Below the pieces are notes generated by a model. That model searched no databases. It saw only the letters and a list, made by a program, of their open reading frames with translations, and was not told the origin of the DNA. The position numbers and the translations under genes are program-made. From Mangrovimonas sp. TPBH4 (GTDB lineage: Bacteria; Bacteroidota; Bacteroidia; Flavobacteriales; Flavobacteriaceae): a stretch of 64,000 nt of DNA. The stretch's first letter is position 1; the number at the start of each line of letters is the position of its first letter. Below, in pieces: positions 34,103 to 43,821 of this stretch. The stretch lies in assembly GCF_001280505.1 (NCBI RefSeq), contig NZ_LBIO01000058.1, forward strand, positions 147,033 through 211,032. The letters are read 5' to 3'.

Positions 34103-35245
34103 ATGACAATAGATACCCTATCTCAGGAATACGATTTGATTTGTGAAAAATCACTACATCATAGATATATCAATAACTCTTCCATAGAACCTTTACTTAA
34201 ACAGCTCCCTTCTCTGTTTAAGGTGGAAGTAATTGGAAAATCGGTTAAGGGACGAAACATTTATTCTGTTACTTTTGGTCATGGCCCTAAAAGACTTCTG
34301 TTATGGTCCCAAATGCACGGGAACGAAAGCACTACTACTAAAGCTCTATTTGATGTGTTTAACTTTTTTAAACAGCCATCAGAAGCTGGCTCAAAACTAT
34401 TGGATCATTGTACCTTTAAAGTAATTACAATTCTCAGTCCAGATGGTGCTGAAGCCTACACACGAATAAATGCCAACCAAGTAGACCTTAATAGAGATGC
34501 TCAAAACCTTACGCAGCCCGAAAGTTTAGTACTGAAACACTGTTTTGAAGCCTTTGATCCTCATTATTGCTATAATCTACATGGACAGCGTACCATATTT
34601 AGTGCAGGAGCTAGTGATAATTCGGCTATAGTATCCTTTTTATCCCCATCCCAAGATAGGGAGCGGTCGTTGACTCTCAATAGAAAGGTGGCTATGGAGA
34701 TTATCGGAGAAATGAACAGGCATTTACAAACCGTTATTCCTAATCAAGTAGGAATTTATGATGATAGTTTTAATATAAACTGTGTAGGGGATACGTTTCA
34801 AAATTTGGGAGTTCCCACCATATTATTTGAAGCAGGTCATTATCCGGGTGATTACCCTAGAGAGGAAACCAGAAAGCTTATTTACTATGCTTTAATGTTG
34901 TCTTTTCATTATATCGCTTCTAATGATATAAAAGGAGAAAATTACGAGTTATATTTAACGATTCCCGAAAACCAAAAACTTTTTCATGACATTATCATAA
35001 GGGATGCCCTTGTGGATGGAAAAATTTGCGACGTCTGCATCCAGTATGAGGAGCAGCTGGAAGAAATAAGTGTTAAATTTACACCTAAAATTGCGCGCTT
35101 CTCGGAATGTGGAGAATTGCATGCTCACAAAGCTTATAATGCTAACAAACAGAGGGTGTTAACCCCTGAAAACACAGAGCTTCAGGAGGGGAGCGAAATC
35201 GATTTCGTTTTCATTGAAAATCATAAAATATCATTAATAATGTAA
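34103..35245 (+). CDS. M14-family zinc carboxypeptidase
   Basis: 380 residues from the ATG at 34103; an in-frame TTG two codons earlier is less likely. The zinc ligands are His72 and Glu75 in MHGNES and His160 in YNLHGQR. VDLNRDA (Arg131) is the substrate-binding region and ILFEAGHYPGD holds the catalytic Glu243. There is no signal peptide, so the enzyme is predicted to be cytoplasmic, which suggests turnover of peptides or muropeptides inside the cell rather than digestion outside. The C-terminal 90 residues form an extra domain of unclear role. The divergent XRE gene and shared operators suggest tight control. Confidence 0.85.
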   Translation: MTIDTLSQEYDLICEKSLHHRYINNSSIEPLLKQLPSLFKVEVIGKSVKGRNIYSVTFGHGPKRLLLWSQMHGNESTTTKALFDVFNFFKQPSEAGSKLLDHCTFKVITILSPDGAEAYTRINANQVDLNRDAQNLTQPESLVLKHCFEAFDPHYCYNLHGQRTIFSAGASDNSAIVSFLSPSQDRERSLTLNRKVAMEIIGEMNRHLQTVIPNQVGIYDDSFNINCVGDTFQNLGVPTILFEAGHYPGDYPREETRKLIYYALMLSFHYIASNDIKGENYELYLTIPENQKLFHDIIIRDALVDGKICDVCIQYEEQLEEISVKFTPKIARFSECGELHAHKAYNANKQRVLTPENTELQEGSEIDFVFIENHKISLIM

Positions 35246-35286
35246 AAAAAATGTGATATACTGTATTATCTTCAAAGAAAATCTAT

Positions 35287-35294
35287 TATTTTTG
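35287..35294 (+). promoter_or_regulatory. Candidate -7 element for the Lrp-type regulator
   Basis: TATTTTTG matches TAnnTTTG and lies 24 bases before the ATG at 35319. No -33 TTTG is visible. Confidence 0.4.
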
Positions 35295-35318
35295 TTTTAA
35301 ATTTAATAGAACTTAAAT

Positions 35319-35798
35319 ATGGCTAAATTCAAATTAGACGAAATCGATCACCAAATTTTGGATATGTTGATCGATAATACTAGGATTCCCTTTACAGACA
35401 TCGCAAAAAAATTGGTTATTTCCGCAGGAACTGTTCACGTGAGAGTTAAAAAAATGGAGGAAGCAGGGATTATCCAAGGGTCTTCATTAACATTGGATTA
35501 CAAAAAACTAGGATACTCATTTATTGCCTACGTAGGTGTGTTTCTACAAAATACGTCTCAAACCAAATTTGTATTGGAACGTATTAATCAAATTCCATAT
35601 GTAACTGTAGCGCATATTACAACTGGAAAATTTAATATTTTCTGTAAGATTAGAGCAAGAAATACAGATCATGCCAAAGACGTAATTTTCATGTTGGATG
35701 ACATTGATGGTGTTTACAGAACGGAAACCATGATTTCTTTGGAAGAAAGTATTAATGATAAAAAACGTTTGATGCATACAATTTTTAATGAATTGTAA
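35319..35798 (+). CDS. Lrp/AsnC-family transcriptional regulator
   Basis: 159 residues, standard length. The N-terminal winged HTH (DEIDHQILDMLIDNTRIPF, then ISAGTVHVRVKKMEEAGII) occupies about 1-60, and the C-terminal RAM/AsnC effector domain about 70-150, with HITTGKFNIFCKIRA in its core. Such proteins form dimers and octamers and sense amino acids or related ligands. The target genes cannot be told from context. It sits between the M14 peptidase and a DinB protein on the same strand, with a terminator after it. Confidence 0.9.
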   Translation: MAKFKLDEIDHQILDMLIDNTRIPFTDIAKKLVISAGTVHVRVKKMEEAGIIQGSSLTLDYKKLGYSFIAYVGVFLQNTSQTKFVLERINQIPYVTVAHITTGKFNIFCKIRARNTDHAKDVIFMLDDIDGVYRTETMISLEESINDKKRLMHTIFNEL

Positions 35799-35827
35799 TA
35801 AGTTAAATAACGTTACATTTTTTTTAG

Positions 35828-35864
35828 AAAAGAGCTATTGTTAAGTATTAATGATAGCTCTTTT
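35828..35864 (+). terminator. Intrinsic terminator after the Lrp gene
   Basis: An 11-bp stem (35828-35838 with 35854-35864, AAAAGAGCTAT and complement) ends in a run of T. Because it covers position 35838, it rules out the longer frame of the DinB gene and supports the ATG at 35883. Confidence 0.8.
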
Positions 35865-35882
35865 TTTTATAATTCAATTAAG

Positions 35883-36398
35883 ATGAAAAGAGAAGATTTA
35901 ACCCTAGAAGAATACCATCCGTTTTATCAATCTTACATTGATAAATCTGGAGGACTTGAACTATTGAGTGGTTTAAAAACTAATGGTATAGTGATTAAGC
36001 AGTTTTTGAAGCAAATTCAATTGGACAAGCATTTATTTAAGTATGCGGAAGGAAAATGGACGATTAAAGAACTTGTGCAGCATATTGTTGATACAGAACG
36101 GGTATTTGCTTACAGGGCACTTTGTATTTCAAGAAAAGATTCAACCTCCCTTCCTGGTTTCGAACAAGATGATTATGTATTGAACAGTAATGCCAATACT
36201 AAATCTATGTCCGATTTAATCGATGAATATGTGACGGTAAGAGCTAGTACAGTATCTTTATTCAATAGTTTTTCTGAAGATATGCTGTCTATCATAGGAA
36301 AGGCTAATCAATCAGATATCTCTGTAAGGGCAATTGGGTTTATCATACTTGGCCATGAAAACCATCATTGCCAAATCATTCGGGATCGTTATTTATAA
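35883..36398 (+). CDS. DinB-family protein
   Basis: 171 residues. The four-helix DinB/YfiT fold is suggested by AEGKWTIKELVQHIVDTERVFAYRAL, whose HxxxxE-type pattern (His about 65) is the first metal ligand, and by the C-terminal GHENHHCQIIRDRYL with the HxxxH pair. Many Bacteroidota members are metal-dependent thiol S-transferases, for example of bacillithiol; which thiol applies here is unknown. The ATG at 35883 is just past the terminator of the preceding gene. Its last 10 bases overlap the end of the converging aroB. Confidence 0.85.
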   Translation: MKREDLTLEEYHPFYQSYIDKSGGLELLSGLKTNGIVIKQFLKQIQLDKHLFKYAEGKWTIKELVQHIVDTERVFAYRALCISRKDSTSLPGFEQDDYVLNSNANTKSMSDLIDEYVTVRASTVSLFNSFSEDMLSIIGKANQSDISVRAIGFIILGHENHHCQIIRDRYL

Positions 36399-37465
36399 CA
36401 ACTTTTGTAATATTCAAAAGCTTTCAGGATAAGCTGGTTGTCAACCGTACAATCAATTTTAGGTGTGCCTATACTTTCTAAAAGCACAAAGTTGATATTA
36501 CCGTGTTCGTTCTTTTTGTCGTACTTCAAAAGTTCTATGATACTTTCAAAATCAGCTTCTTCAATTTGCACGTATTCGTAGATTTCACTAATTACATCTT
36601 GAATTTCTATTAGGTCTGCTTTAGATAATCCAGTAAGTTCAGATGAAATAAAACACTCCATAATGATGCCTATGCCAATCGCTTCTCCGTGCAGCAATTC
36701 AGGTTTTTCAGGGTGGTTCAAAAAATGGGATTCAATGGCATGTCCTAAAGTATGCCCAAAATTTAAGGTTTTTCTCAAATTATTTTCAAAAGGATCCTTC
36801 TCAACAATATCGTTTTTAATAAGTACTGATTCGTAAATTAAATTGTCTAGATCATGCAGAGTTAAATGAGCTAAATCGGTCATTCTATCCCAATAGGTTC
36901 TGTCGTAAATAAGCCCGTGTTTCAACATTTCTGCCAAACCAGATTTTAATTGATTTTGAGGAAGGGTATTGATAAATGAAGTGTCTATAACCACCATTTC
37001 ACCAGAACTTATCACACCTATTTGATTTTTTAAAGCACCTAGGTCCACTCCGGTTTTACCACCAACAGAAGCGTCTACCATGGCCAGGAGGGTAGTAGGG
37101 ATATTGATATACTTGATTCCCCTTTTAAAAGTGCAGGCTACAAAACCTCCCAAATCGGTCACAACACCTCCACCAAGATTTAGCAGTAAACTTTTTCTGT
37201 CCGCACCTAATTCTGATAATACGTTCCACACTCCTACACAAGTTTCGATGGTTTTATGCTGTTCCCCAGGTTCAATTTCAATAATCTCAATTTCCACATC
37301 AGTTTCCACTTTTGGCAAGAATCGAGAGAGGCACAAACCGTGGGTGTTGGAATCTACCAAGACAAAAATTTTGGAGAACCTATTCTTAGCTAAATATTGG
37401 TTTAATTGGGTGTAGGCTTCGTCGTTAAAGTGAACTTTGGAAGATGTTGATATGATGGATTTCAT
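36389..37465 (-). CDS. aroB: 3-dehydroquinate synthase
   Basis: 358 residues; converts DAHP to 3-dehydroquinate in the shikimate pathway with NAD and a divalent metal. Diagnostic stretches are NLGGGVVTDLGGFVA, NIPTTLLAMVDASVGGKTGVD, GLAEMLKHGLI and the zinc-site LNFGHTLGHAIE with HGEAIGIGI downstream. It is cytoplasmic and monocistronic. The 3' end overlaps the DinB gene by 10 bases with no terminator visible between the two. Confidence 0.95.
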   Translation of the reverse strand: MKSIISTSSKVHFNDEAYTQLNQYLAKNRFSKIFVLVDSNTHGLCLSRFLPKVETDVEIEIIEIEPGEQHKTIETCVGVWNVLSELGADRKSLLLNLGGGVVTDLGGFVACTFKRGIKYINIPTTLLAMVDASVGGKTGVDLGALKNQIGVISSGEMVVIDTSFINTLPQNQLKSGLAEMLKHGLIYDRTYWDRMTDLAHLTLHDLDNLIYESVLIKNDIVEKDPFENNLRKTLNFGHTLGHAIESHFLNHPEKPELLHGEAIGIGIIMECFISSELTGLSKADLIEIQDVISEIYEYVQIEEADFESIIELLKYDKKNEHGNINFVLLESIGTPKIDCTVDNQLILKAFEYYKSCYK

Positions 37466-37536
37466 AGTGCAAAAAAAGTTAATAATATGGTGTGAAAATA
37501 AGGAGTTTTTTAGGATAAAATTAGGGGACGAATAAA

Positions 37537-37544
37537 TATATTTG
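37537..37544 (+). promoter_or_regulatory. Candidate -7 element for the proline dehydrogenase gene
   Basis: TATATTTG is a perfect TAnnTTTG match. It ends 15 bases before the ATG at 37560, so the leader would be only about 10 bases. The -33 region shows only a T-run. Confidence 0.45.
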
Positions 37545-37559
37545 CATTATTTTTTTCAA

Positions 37560-38738
37560 ATGACAACAAAACAATTATTTGACAACACAAAAGTTGCTTT
37601 TGAGTTAAAAAGTGACTCCGAACTAGAACGCGCCTATTTTTTGTTTAAAATGATTTCCCATGAGCCTTTGGTCAGGATTGGTACTGCGGCAACTAACTTC
37701 GCTTTAAAGGCGCATTTACCAGTTGAAGGATTGATTAGGGCTACGGTTTTTGATCATTTTTGTGGAGGTGTAAATGAAGAGGATTGTTTGAATGTCATTG
37801 ACAAGATGTATGACAAAGGAGTGTGCTCTGTATTGGATTTTTCGGTGGAAGGAAAAGAAACGGAAGCACATTTTGATGGGGCCATGGAAACCACCTTAAA
37901 AATCATTCGTTTTGCAGATGAAAGAAAGGCGATGCCAATTGCTGTTTTTAAACCAACGGGATTTGGAAGGTTTCATTTATATCAAAAACTAGGAGAAGGA
38001 AAAACCCTTACGGATTCTGAACAAAAGGAGTGGGACCGTGTTGTAGAGCGTTTTGATACGGTGTGTAAATTGGCCAAGGAGAAAGATGTTGAAATTTTGA
38101 TTGACGCTGAAGAAAGCTGGATGCAAAATACCGCAGATGCTTTAGTGGAAGAAATGATGCGTCGTTACAATACTGAAAAACCCATAGTTTACAATACGCT
38201 TCAGACTTACCGGTGGGATCGTTTGGATTTTCTTAAATCATTGCACGAACAAGCTCAAAAGGATGGATTTAAAATAGGCGTGAAGATTGTTAGAGGTGCC
38301 TATATGGAAAAGGAGCGCGAAAGAGCAGAAGATAAAGGGTATGCATCGCCAATTTGTGAAACCAAAGAATTAACAGACAAAACCTTTAATGATACGTTGA
38401 TGTATTGTCTGGAAAATTTAAATGACATCGCTGTTTTCATAGGAACCCATAATGAATACAGTTGTTATTTGGCTATGGATTTGATGGAGCAATATAAAAT
38501 TTCTCGAAATGACAATAGAGTATGGTTTGGACAGCTTTATGGCATGAGTGATCATATAAGTTTCAATCTTGCCCACGAAGGTTATAACGTTGCTAAATAT
38601 GTGCCATTTGGCCCTGTAAAGGACGTGATGCCTTATTTAATCAGAAGGGCAGAAGAGAATACTTCTGTTGCAGGACAAACTACTAGGGAGCTTAATTTAC
38701 TTAAAAAAGAGCGCTCAAGGAGAAAGCTAGACAGCTAA
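37560..38738 (+). CDS. Proline dehydrogenase
   Basis: 392 residues from the ATG at 37560; an in-frame TTG at 37542 overlaps the -7 element and is unlikely. The FAD-dependent TIM barrel is recognised from SVLDFSVEGKE, FKPTGFGRFHLY, YNTLQTYRWDR, KIVRGAYMEKERER and the C-terminal YVPFGPVKDVMPYLIRRAEENT. It oxidises proline to pyrroline-5-carboxylate for use as a carbon and nitrogen source, passing electrons to the respiratory chain. It is the monofunctional form; the P5C dehydrogenase is encoded elsewhere. It ends 3 bases from the polysaccharide operon on the other strand. Confidence 0.92.
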   Translation: MTTKQLFDNTKVAFELKSDSELERAYFLFKMISHEPLVRIGTAATNFALKAHLPVEGLIRATVFDHFCGGVNEEDCLNVIDKMYDKGVCSVLDFSVEGKETEAHFDGAMETTLKIIRFADERKAMPIAVFKPTGFGRFHLYQKLGEGKTLTDSEQKEWDRVVERFDTVCKLAKEKDVEILIDAEESWMQNTADALVEEMMRRYNTEKPIVYNTLQTYRWDRLDFLKSLHEQAQKDGFKIGVKIVRGAYMEKERERAEDKGYASPICETKELTDKTFNDTLMYCLENLNDIAVFIGTHNEYSCYLAMDLMEQYKISRNDNRVWFGQLYGMSDHISFNLAHEGYNVAKYVPFGPVKDVMPYLIRRAEENTSVAGQTTRELNLLKKERSRRKLDS

Positions 38739-38741
38739 GAG

Positions 38742-41102
38742 TTATTTTTTGAATCTAAACCATTTCTTTTTGTTTGGGTTTTTTCCATAACCATAGCCAT
38801 AGCTGTAGCCATACCCGCTTTTAGAATTGGTGCCATTTAAAACAACGGCCATATTGGTAAGTCTCCCTTCTTTATATAAGGTTTGTGCAATATGGAGCTG
38901 GCGCTTATCAACATTGTTTACACTAACCACATATAAAAACATATCTGCGTATTGGCTAATTAAATGCGTGTCTGTAACCAATCCGACCGCAGCAGTGTCA
39001 ACAATAATTACATCATATTTATTTTTAATCTCATTAAATAATTCTCCCACTCTTTCACTCATTAGCAACTCAGCAGGGTTTGGAGGGATAGTTCCAGATG
39101 GAATTAAAAATAAATGGTCATTTCCCTCAATATTGACGGTTATATCATTTATAGATAATTCTTGATCACTAATAAAGTCTGTAAGTCCTTTGTGCGTTTT
39201 GATATTGAGATAGTCATCAACCTTAGGAACTCTAATATCCGTTTCAAGTATGAGGCATTTTTGCCCAGAATACGAGAAGGAAGTAGCTAGGTTTACACAA
39301 GTATGAGATTTACCTTCTTGACTTGTAGTAGAGGTGACAAAAATTGTATTTCCTTTTGTTTTTTTGTCTTTTAACAAGAAATTAATGTTGGTTCGTAGAA
39401 TTCTAAAGGCTTCCGCTTTTGGAGAATAGTCAATTTTCTTTATTATATTGTTTTTGGAACGAATTGACTTAGGAATGTGCCCAATATAGGGGGCGCTTAG
39501 TATTCGCTGTAGGTCATCCTTATTGTGAACTTTATTATCTAATAAATCTTTGATGTATAAGTAACCTATCGGAATAGTTAAACCGATTAAAAAAGATGCT
39601 AGATAAATGATTTTTTTCTTTGGACTAACCGGTGTTGATTGGGAATAGGCTTGATCTATTACTTTTGCATTGGGAGCTGACATGCCCAGGGTTATTGCGG
39701 TTTCCTCTCTTTTTTGAAGTAAATACAAGTAAAGAGATTCTTTAATGTCTTGCTGTCTTTTAATATCTCGGAATTGGCGCTCTTTTGTTGGAGCTGAATA
39801 AATCTGAGCATTTATTCTTTCCTCCTCATTGTTTAGATTATTAAGAGTTATTTTATTTGTATTCTCTATATTGTTTAAGCTTTGCTTTAAATTTTCTTTT
39901 AATGCTGCAATTTGATTGTCTAAATTGATGACAGTAGGATTCTTTTCACTTGAATTTTTTAAAATTCTATTTCTTTGAAGAACCAATTCATTATGACTCT
40001 TTGTAATCTGGCCTACTGAATTATCTGAAATTCCAATATCAGCCGGCAGCAGGTCTGCATTGCTGCTATGGTCATCCAAATGATCTTGCATATAATCGAT
40101 AAGCTCTAATTGGTTTGAGGTTTCGATTATTCTTGACTCTGTCTCTTTTTCACTTTGCAAATAGATGTTGGCCTGAGAATTAAGAGCTGTTAGCTTATTG
40201 GATTTCTGTAAACTTTCAGCTGTAAAATCAACCTCTTCTAATTCCCTTGAAACCATATCCAATCTATTGGTAATAAAAGCCGAGGTTGTTTCTATGATTT
40301 GTTCTTTATCATTGATGACATCTTGATTGTATTTTTCAATAAGCTTATTTAAAACCACGACGGATTTTTCTGGAATTTCTTCGGTAACGGATACCTTAAT
40401 AACATTGGACTCTTTGCTGCTTTCTATTTTTATTTTACTAAGATAACCTTCAATTACATTATCTAAAGGAGTGATTCTTATTTCAACATAGGAATCTACT
40501 GCTGTTCCGTAAACTCCAATATTGGGCGTAAGGATGAATTCTCCGTAATCCCAAGACACTTTGTCTCCAAAATTATAGATTTCAGAAGGGGGGTCCCCTA
40601 ATTTGAATAGCTTGAAGTTATCTGTATATGAAAGTTCGAACTGCTGCGGGGAAAGGACTTTTATGAATAAAGATTTGCCGACCTTGTCTATGATGCTATC
40701 ACTTTCAAGAAAGTTAATAGTAAACGGGGGCGCTGTGTAAGCTTCTCCATCCAAAATTTTACCACTTACATATTGTTTAATATTCAGTTTAAGGTCTTTT
40801 ACAACTGCATCAATAATTGTGCGGGATTTAATGATTTCTATTTCGTCGTTAACATTCGAAAAGTTATTCGAAAACATCCCATAATTTTGAAGCGTGGAAA
40901 TTTCAGCAAGCTTATTGGAGTTTTTATCCTCTTTAATTTTAAGCGATGCAGTAGCTTCATACATAGGGGAGGTGTACCTAATTTTTAAAAAGGCTAGACA
41001 TAATGCAGTGACAAGACAAGCCAAAATGAGTTTCCATTGTGATAAGTAGGTGCCTACCACATTATTTACTAATTCCTTGGTATTTACATTTTGGTTTTCC
41101 AT
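38742..41102 (-). CDS. Wzc-like polysaccharide co-polymerase with BY-kinase domain
   Basis: 786 residues. Order: N-terminal transmembrane helix (about 27-43), Wzz-type periplasmic domain with long coiled coils (about 60-480), second transmembrane helix (about 500-515), then a cytoplasmic tyrosine-kinase domain. The kinase domain has Walker A TTSQEGKSH (about 592-600), Walker A' CLILETDIR and Walker B YDVIIVDT (about 696-703). The C-terminus carries a Tyr cluster (YGYSYGYGYG), the autophosphorylation site typical of BY-kinases. It controls chain length and gates export with the Wza-like lipoprotein encoded 6 bases upstream. As the last gene of the cluster it probably ends the operon. Confidence 0.9.
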   Translation of the reverse strand: MENQNVNTKELVNNVVGTYLSQWKLILACLVTALCLAFLKIRYTSPMYEATASLKIKEDKNSNKLAEISTLQNYGMFSNNFSNVNDEIEIIKSRTIIDAVVKDLKLNIKQYVSGKILDGEAYTAPPFTINFLESDSIIDKVGKSLFIKVLSPQQFELSYTDNFKLFKLGDPPSEIYNFGDKVSWDYGEFILTPNIGVYGTAVDSYVEIRITPLDNVIEGYLSKIKIESSKESNVIKVSVTEEIPEKSVVVLNKLIEKYNQDVINDKEQIIETTSAFITNRLDMVSRELEEVDFTAESLQKSNKLTALNSQANIYLQSEKETESRIIETSNQLELIDYMQDHLDDHSSNADLLPADIGISDNSVGQITKSHNELVLQRNRILKNSSEKNPTVINLDNQIAALKENLKQSLNNIENTNKITLNNLNNEEERINAQIYSAPTKERQFRDIKRQQDIKESLYLYLLQKREETAITLGMSAPNAKVIDQAYSQSTPVSPKKKIIYLASFLIGLTIPIGYLYIKDLLDNKVHNKDDLQRILSAPYIGHIPKSIRSKNNIIKKIDYSPKAEAFRILRTNINFLLKDKKTKGNTIFVTSTTSQEGKSHTCVNLATSFSYSGQKCLILETDIRVPKVDDYLNIKTHKGLTDFISDQELSINDITVNIEGNDHLFLIPSGTIPPNPAELLMSERVGELFNEIKNKYDVIIVDTAAVGLVTDTHLISQYADMFLYVVSVNNVDKRQLHIAQTLYKEGRLTNMAVVLNGTNSKSGYGYSYGYGYGKNPNKKKWFRFKK

Positions 41103-41108
41103 TGTAGA

Positions 41109-41906
41109 TTATTTTACAACAAAAATTGCTGTAATGGTTGCTAATGTAGATATGGCTGAGATTATTACTGCTGTATTTGGATTATATGTAGAAGCATTTC
41201 TTCTGGCTCTATTAGGCTCAACCACTAAAACATCGTTTTGTGCCATATAATACAATTGAGAATTGACTAAGTTAACAGAAGTAAGATCTAGTCTAGCAAA
41301 ACGTTTTTCACCTCCCGTCTCTCTAATCAAAAAAACATTAGTCCGTTTACCATTATTAGTCAAGTCTCCGGCGAGACCTAAGGCTTCACTAACTGAAATT
41401 CTTTCATCTTGAATAGTGTAGGTTCCAGGCTTATTAACTTCTCCAAGAACGGTAATCGTAAAATTAGCAAGCCTAATATTTATAATAGGGTCTTTAATAT
41501 ATTCAGAAAGCCTTTCCTTTAAATAAGCCGTGGCTTGGGTTCTTGTAAGACCTCCTAGTTTAACGGTACCCAATACCGGAAATTCAACATTTCCATTAGA
41601 ATCTATAAGGTATGTTTGCATTTTTAATTCTCCTTGTGCTCCTATTACTGACATAGAATACGATACAACAGGAAGATTGAAAGGTCTTGATGCTTCTGGG
41701 TCAAGAGATGAAACATCTATTGTTAGAAGATCGTCAGTGCCATAAACCAATTCGGTGTTCACTAGACTTATGTCTTGTTTTTTTACAGGTTCATCTTGAA
41801 AATACACAAAATCTTTTCTGCTTGCACAGGAAACTGAAAAAGCAACCAAAAAGAGAAGTATTGCATTCTTGTGTGAAAACAATTTTGTAGATATAATAAG
41901 TTTCAT
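41109..41906 (-). CDS. Wza-like polysaccharide export lipoprotein
   Basis: 265 residues. A lipoprotein signal (FSVSC, Cys27) is followed by a poly_export/SLBB arrangement: DDLLTIDVSSLDPEASRPF (about 58-76), a first export domain ending in GLTRTQATAYL and a SLBB-type repeat (PGTYTIQDERISVSEALGLAGDLT, about 159-182). A C-terminal hydrophobic helix (TAVIISAISTLATITAIF) follows, as in many Bacteroidota Wza homologues. It forms the outer-membrane channel for the polymer and works with the Wzc-like protein just downstream. Confidence 0.9.
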   Translation of the reverse strand: MKLIISTKLFSHKNAILLFLVAFSVSCASRKDFVYFQDEPVKKQDISLVNTELVYGTDDLLTIDVSSLDPEASRPFNLPVVSYSMSVIGAQGELKMQTYLIDSNGNVEFPVLGTVKLGGLTRTQATAYLKERLSEYIKDPIINIRLANFTITVLGEVNKPGTYTIQDERISVSEALGLAGDLTNNGKRTNVFLIRETGGEKRFARLDLTSVNLVNSQLYYMAQNDVLVVEPNRARRNASTYNPNTAVIISAISTLATITAIFVVK

Positions 41907-41925
41907 ATCAACAGGACTTTTGATG

Positions 41926-43821
41926 TTAGTTTTTAATATCTAAAACCTCAAACTTGGAATTGTTTGATAGGTACTCAGGGATAATATTTTTTATTTGCGC
42001 TACAATTTCCAAATTTTGAACTTTAGAATAAATATTACATAAGTTAGTGATTTTGCAACAAATATCTTCAGCATCAATATTTGCAACAAGGGCTATCATT
42101 ATCTTTTCGTGATAGGTTGGTCTAGTCTTTTCTCCATCGGCAAGAAGTTCCTCATATATTTTTTCACCAGGCCTCAATCCTGTAATTTTAATACTAATAT
42201 CTTCAGGGTACCTTAAACCTGAAAGTGCAATCATGTTCTTGGCTAAATCAAATATTTTAACAGAGGACCCCATATCAAACACAAAAATTTCACCACCATC
42301 ACCCATTGTTGCCGCTTCAAGAACGAGTTGACATGCTTCTGAAATAGTCATGAAATATCTTGTGATATCCTTATGTGTTACGGTAAGTGGGCCGCCTTCT
42401 TCAATTTGTTTTTTGAACAATGGAATCACGGAGCCATTTGAGCCAAGAACATTACCAAAACGTGTGGTAATAAACTTGGTGTGTCCCGGTCCATTCTGAA
42501 GGCAATTCACATACAATTCTGCAATGCGTTTTGTAGCTCCCATGACATTAGTTGGGTTAACAGCTTTGTCCGTTGAAATAAAAATAAATTTATCTACAGC
42601 ATGCTTAACGGATAAATCAGCAACATTTTTGGTCCCTGTAATATTAGCACTAACAGCTTCGTAAGGGTTGCTTTCCATTAAAGGGACGTGCTTATATGCA
42701 GCGGCATGAAATACTATTTTAGGTTTTGTTCTGTTAAATATTTCATCCATTCTGTTTTCGTCCCTGACATCTGCAACGATGGCAGTAAAATTTTCAATTT
42801 CTTTCCTTGAAAACTCTTGTTGAATGTCATACAAAGCTGATTCTGCAATATCCACAAGAATCAAATTCTTATATTTATATTGAGTGATTTTACGGGCTAT
42901 TTCGCTACCTATTGAGCCAGCAGCCCCAGTAATTAATATTATTTCATCATCGTATTGGTTTTCAAGCTCTGGATTTACAATAGATATAGGTTCGCGCCCC
43001 AATAGATCTTCTATTTTAACATCTTTAATTTGGCCAATACTCAAATCGCCATCAATCCATTGTTGAACAGGGGGGACTATTTTAACCTTTAACTTAAGCT
43101 CTAACAAATACCCTGTAATATTCATAAGACGAGTAGGGTCGATGCTTTGAATAGAAATAATTACTTCGTCAATTTTGTTTTTTGAAACGAATTGATGATT
43201 TATTTTAATTAGACTATAGACATACAAGAGATCTATTTTTTTTCCTATTTTGCTTTCGTTGTCATCAATAAAACCAACTACATTATGATTGGTTTTTGGA
43301 TCATTTGTTATGGCGTCATAGGTAATCATTCCCGAGCTACCAGCACCATAAATCAAAACATTGGTAATAGGTTGTAAATCCTGGATAAGGCTATTATACA
43401 TGGATTTAATGAAAAGTTTTGCTCCAATCAGGAATAAAATATTGAGCAACAGGTGAATGTAAATGATGGACCCAGAAATATTGAATATACTTTCGTAATT
43501 GTATTTCCTACTAAAATAAGTAGTGATAATTAGGATAGTAGCCAAAATATTTGTTCCAATAATAATATTGATGATATCCTTGTATCCGGTATATCTTACA
43601 ACTCCTTTATGAGACCCGACCGCCAAAAAACTAAGACAGGCTGCCAAAACAACAAAGGGAAGTTGTTTTAACATAAGAAAGAAGTCGAAATTAATTCTAA
43701 AATTGAACCTAATTAAATAGGAGAGGAGGAAAGTGAAGATGATAATACATAAATCAAAGAGTAATACCAACCATTTGGAGGCATATCTTTGGGTTAGTTT
43801 ATTTATGAAATCCAAATTCAT
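41926..43821 (-). CDS. NDP-sugar 4,6-dehydratase, membrane-bound (PglF/WbpM/CapD type)
   Basis: 631 residues. Four N-terminal transmembrane helices (about 17-135), a first Rossmann-like NAD-binding region (VLIYGAGSSG, about 165-174), and the catalytic SDR domain (about 290-600). The SDR domain contains the GAAGSIGSE nucleotide loop and STDKAVNPTNVMGATK, where Met replaces the usual Tyr of the YxxxK motif, as in PglF/WbpM/FlaA1. It makes a UDP-4-keto-6-deoxy-HexNAc for the aminotransferase encoded upstream, with which it shares an ATGA overlap. This is the first step in a bacillosamine-type diamino sugar route. Confidence 0.9.
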   Translation of the reverse strand: MNLDFINKLTQRYASKWLVLLFDLCIIIFTFLLSYLIRFNFRINFDFFLMLKQLPFVVLAACLSFLAVGSHKGVVRYTGYKDIINIIIGTNILATILIITTYFSRKYNYESIFNISGSIIYIHLLLNILFLIGAKLFIKSMYNSLIQDLQPITNVLIYGAGSSGMITYDAITNDPKTNHNVVGFIDDNESKIGKKIDLLYVYSLIKINHQFVSKNKIDEVIISIQSIDPTRLMNITGYLLELKLKVKIVPPVQQWIDGDLSIGQIKDVKIEDLLGREPISIVNPELENQYDDEIILITGAAGSIGSEIARKITQYKYKNLILVDIAESALYDIQQEFSRKEIENFTAIVADVRDENRMDEIFNRTKPKIVFHAAAYKHVPLMESNPYEAVSANITGTKNVADLSVKHAVDKFIFISTDKAVNPTNVMGATKRIAELYVNCLQNGPGHTKFITTRFGNVLGSNGSVIPLFKKQIEEGGPLTVTHKDITRYFMTISEACQLVLEAATMGDGGEIFVFDMGSSVKIFDLAKNMIALSGLRYPEDISIKITGLRPGEKIYEELLADGEKTRPTYHEKIMIALVANIDAEDICCKITNLCNIYSKVQNLEIVAQIKNIIPEYLSNNSKFEVLDIKN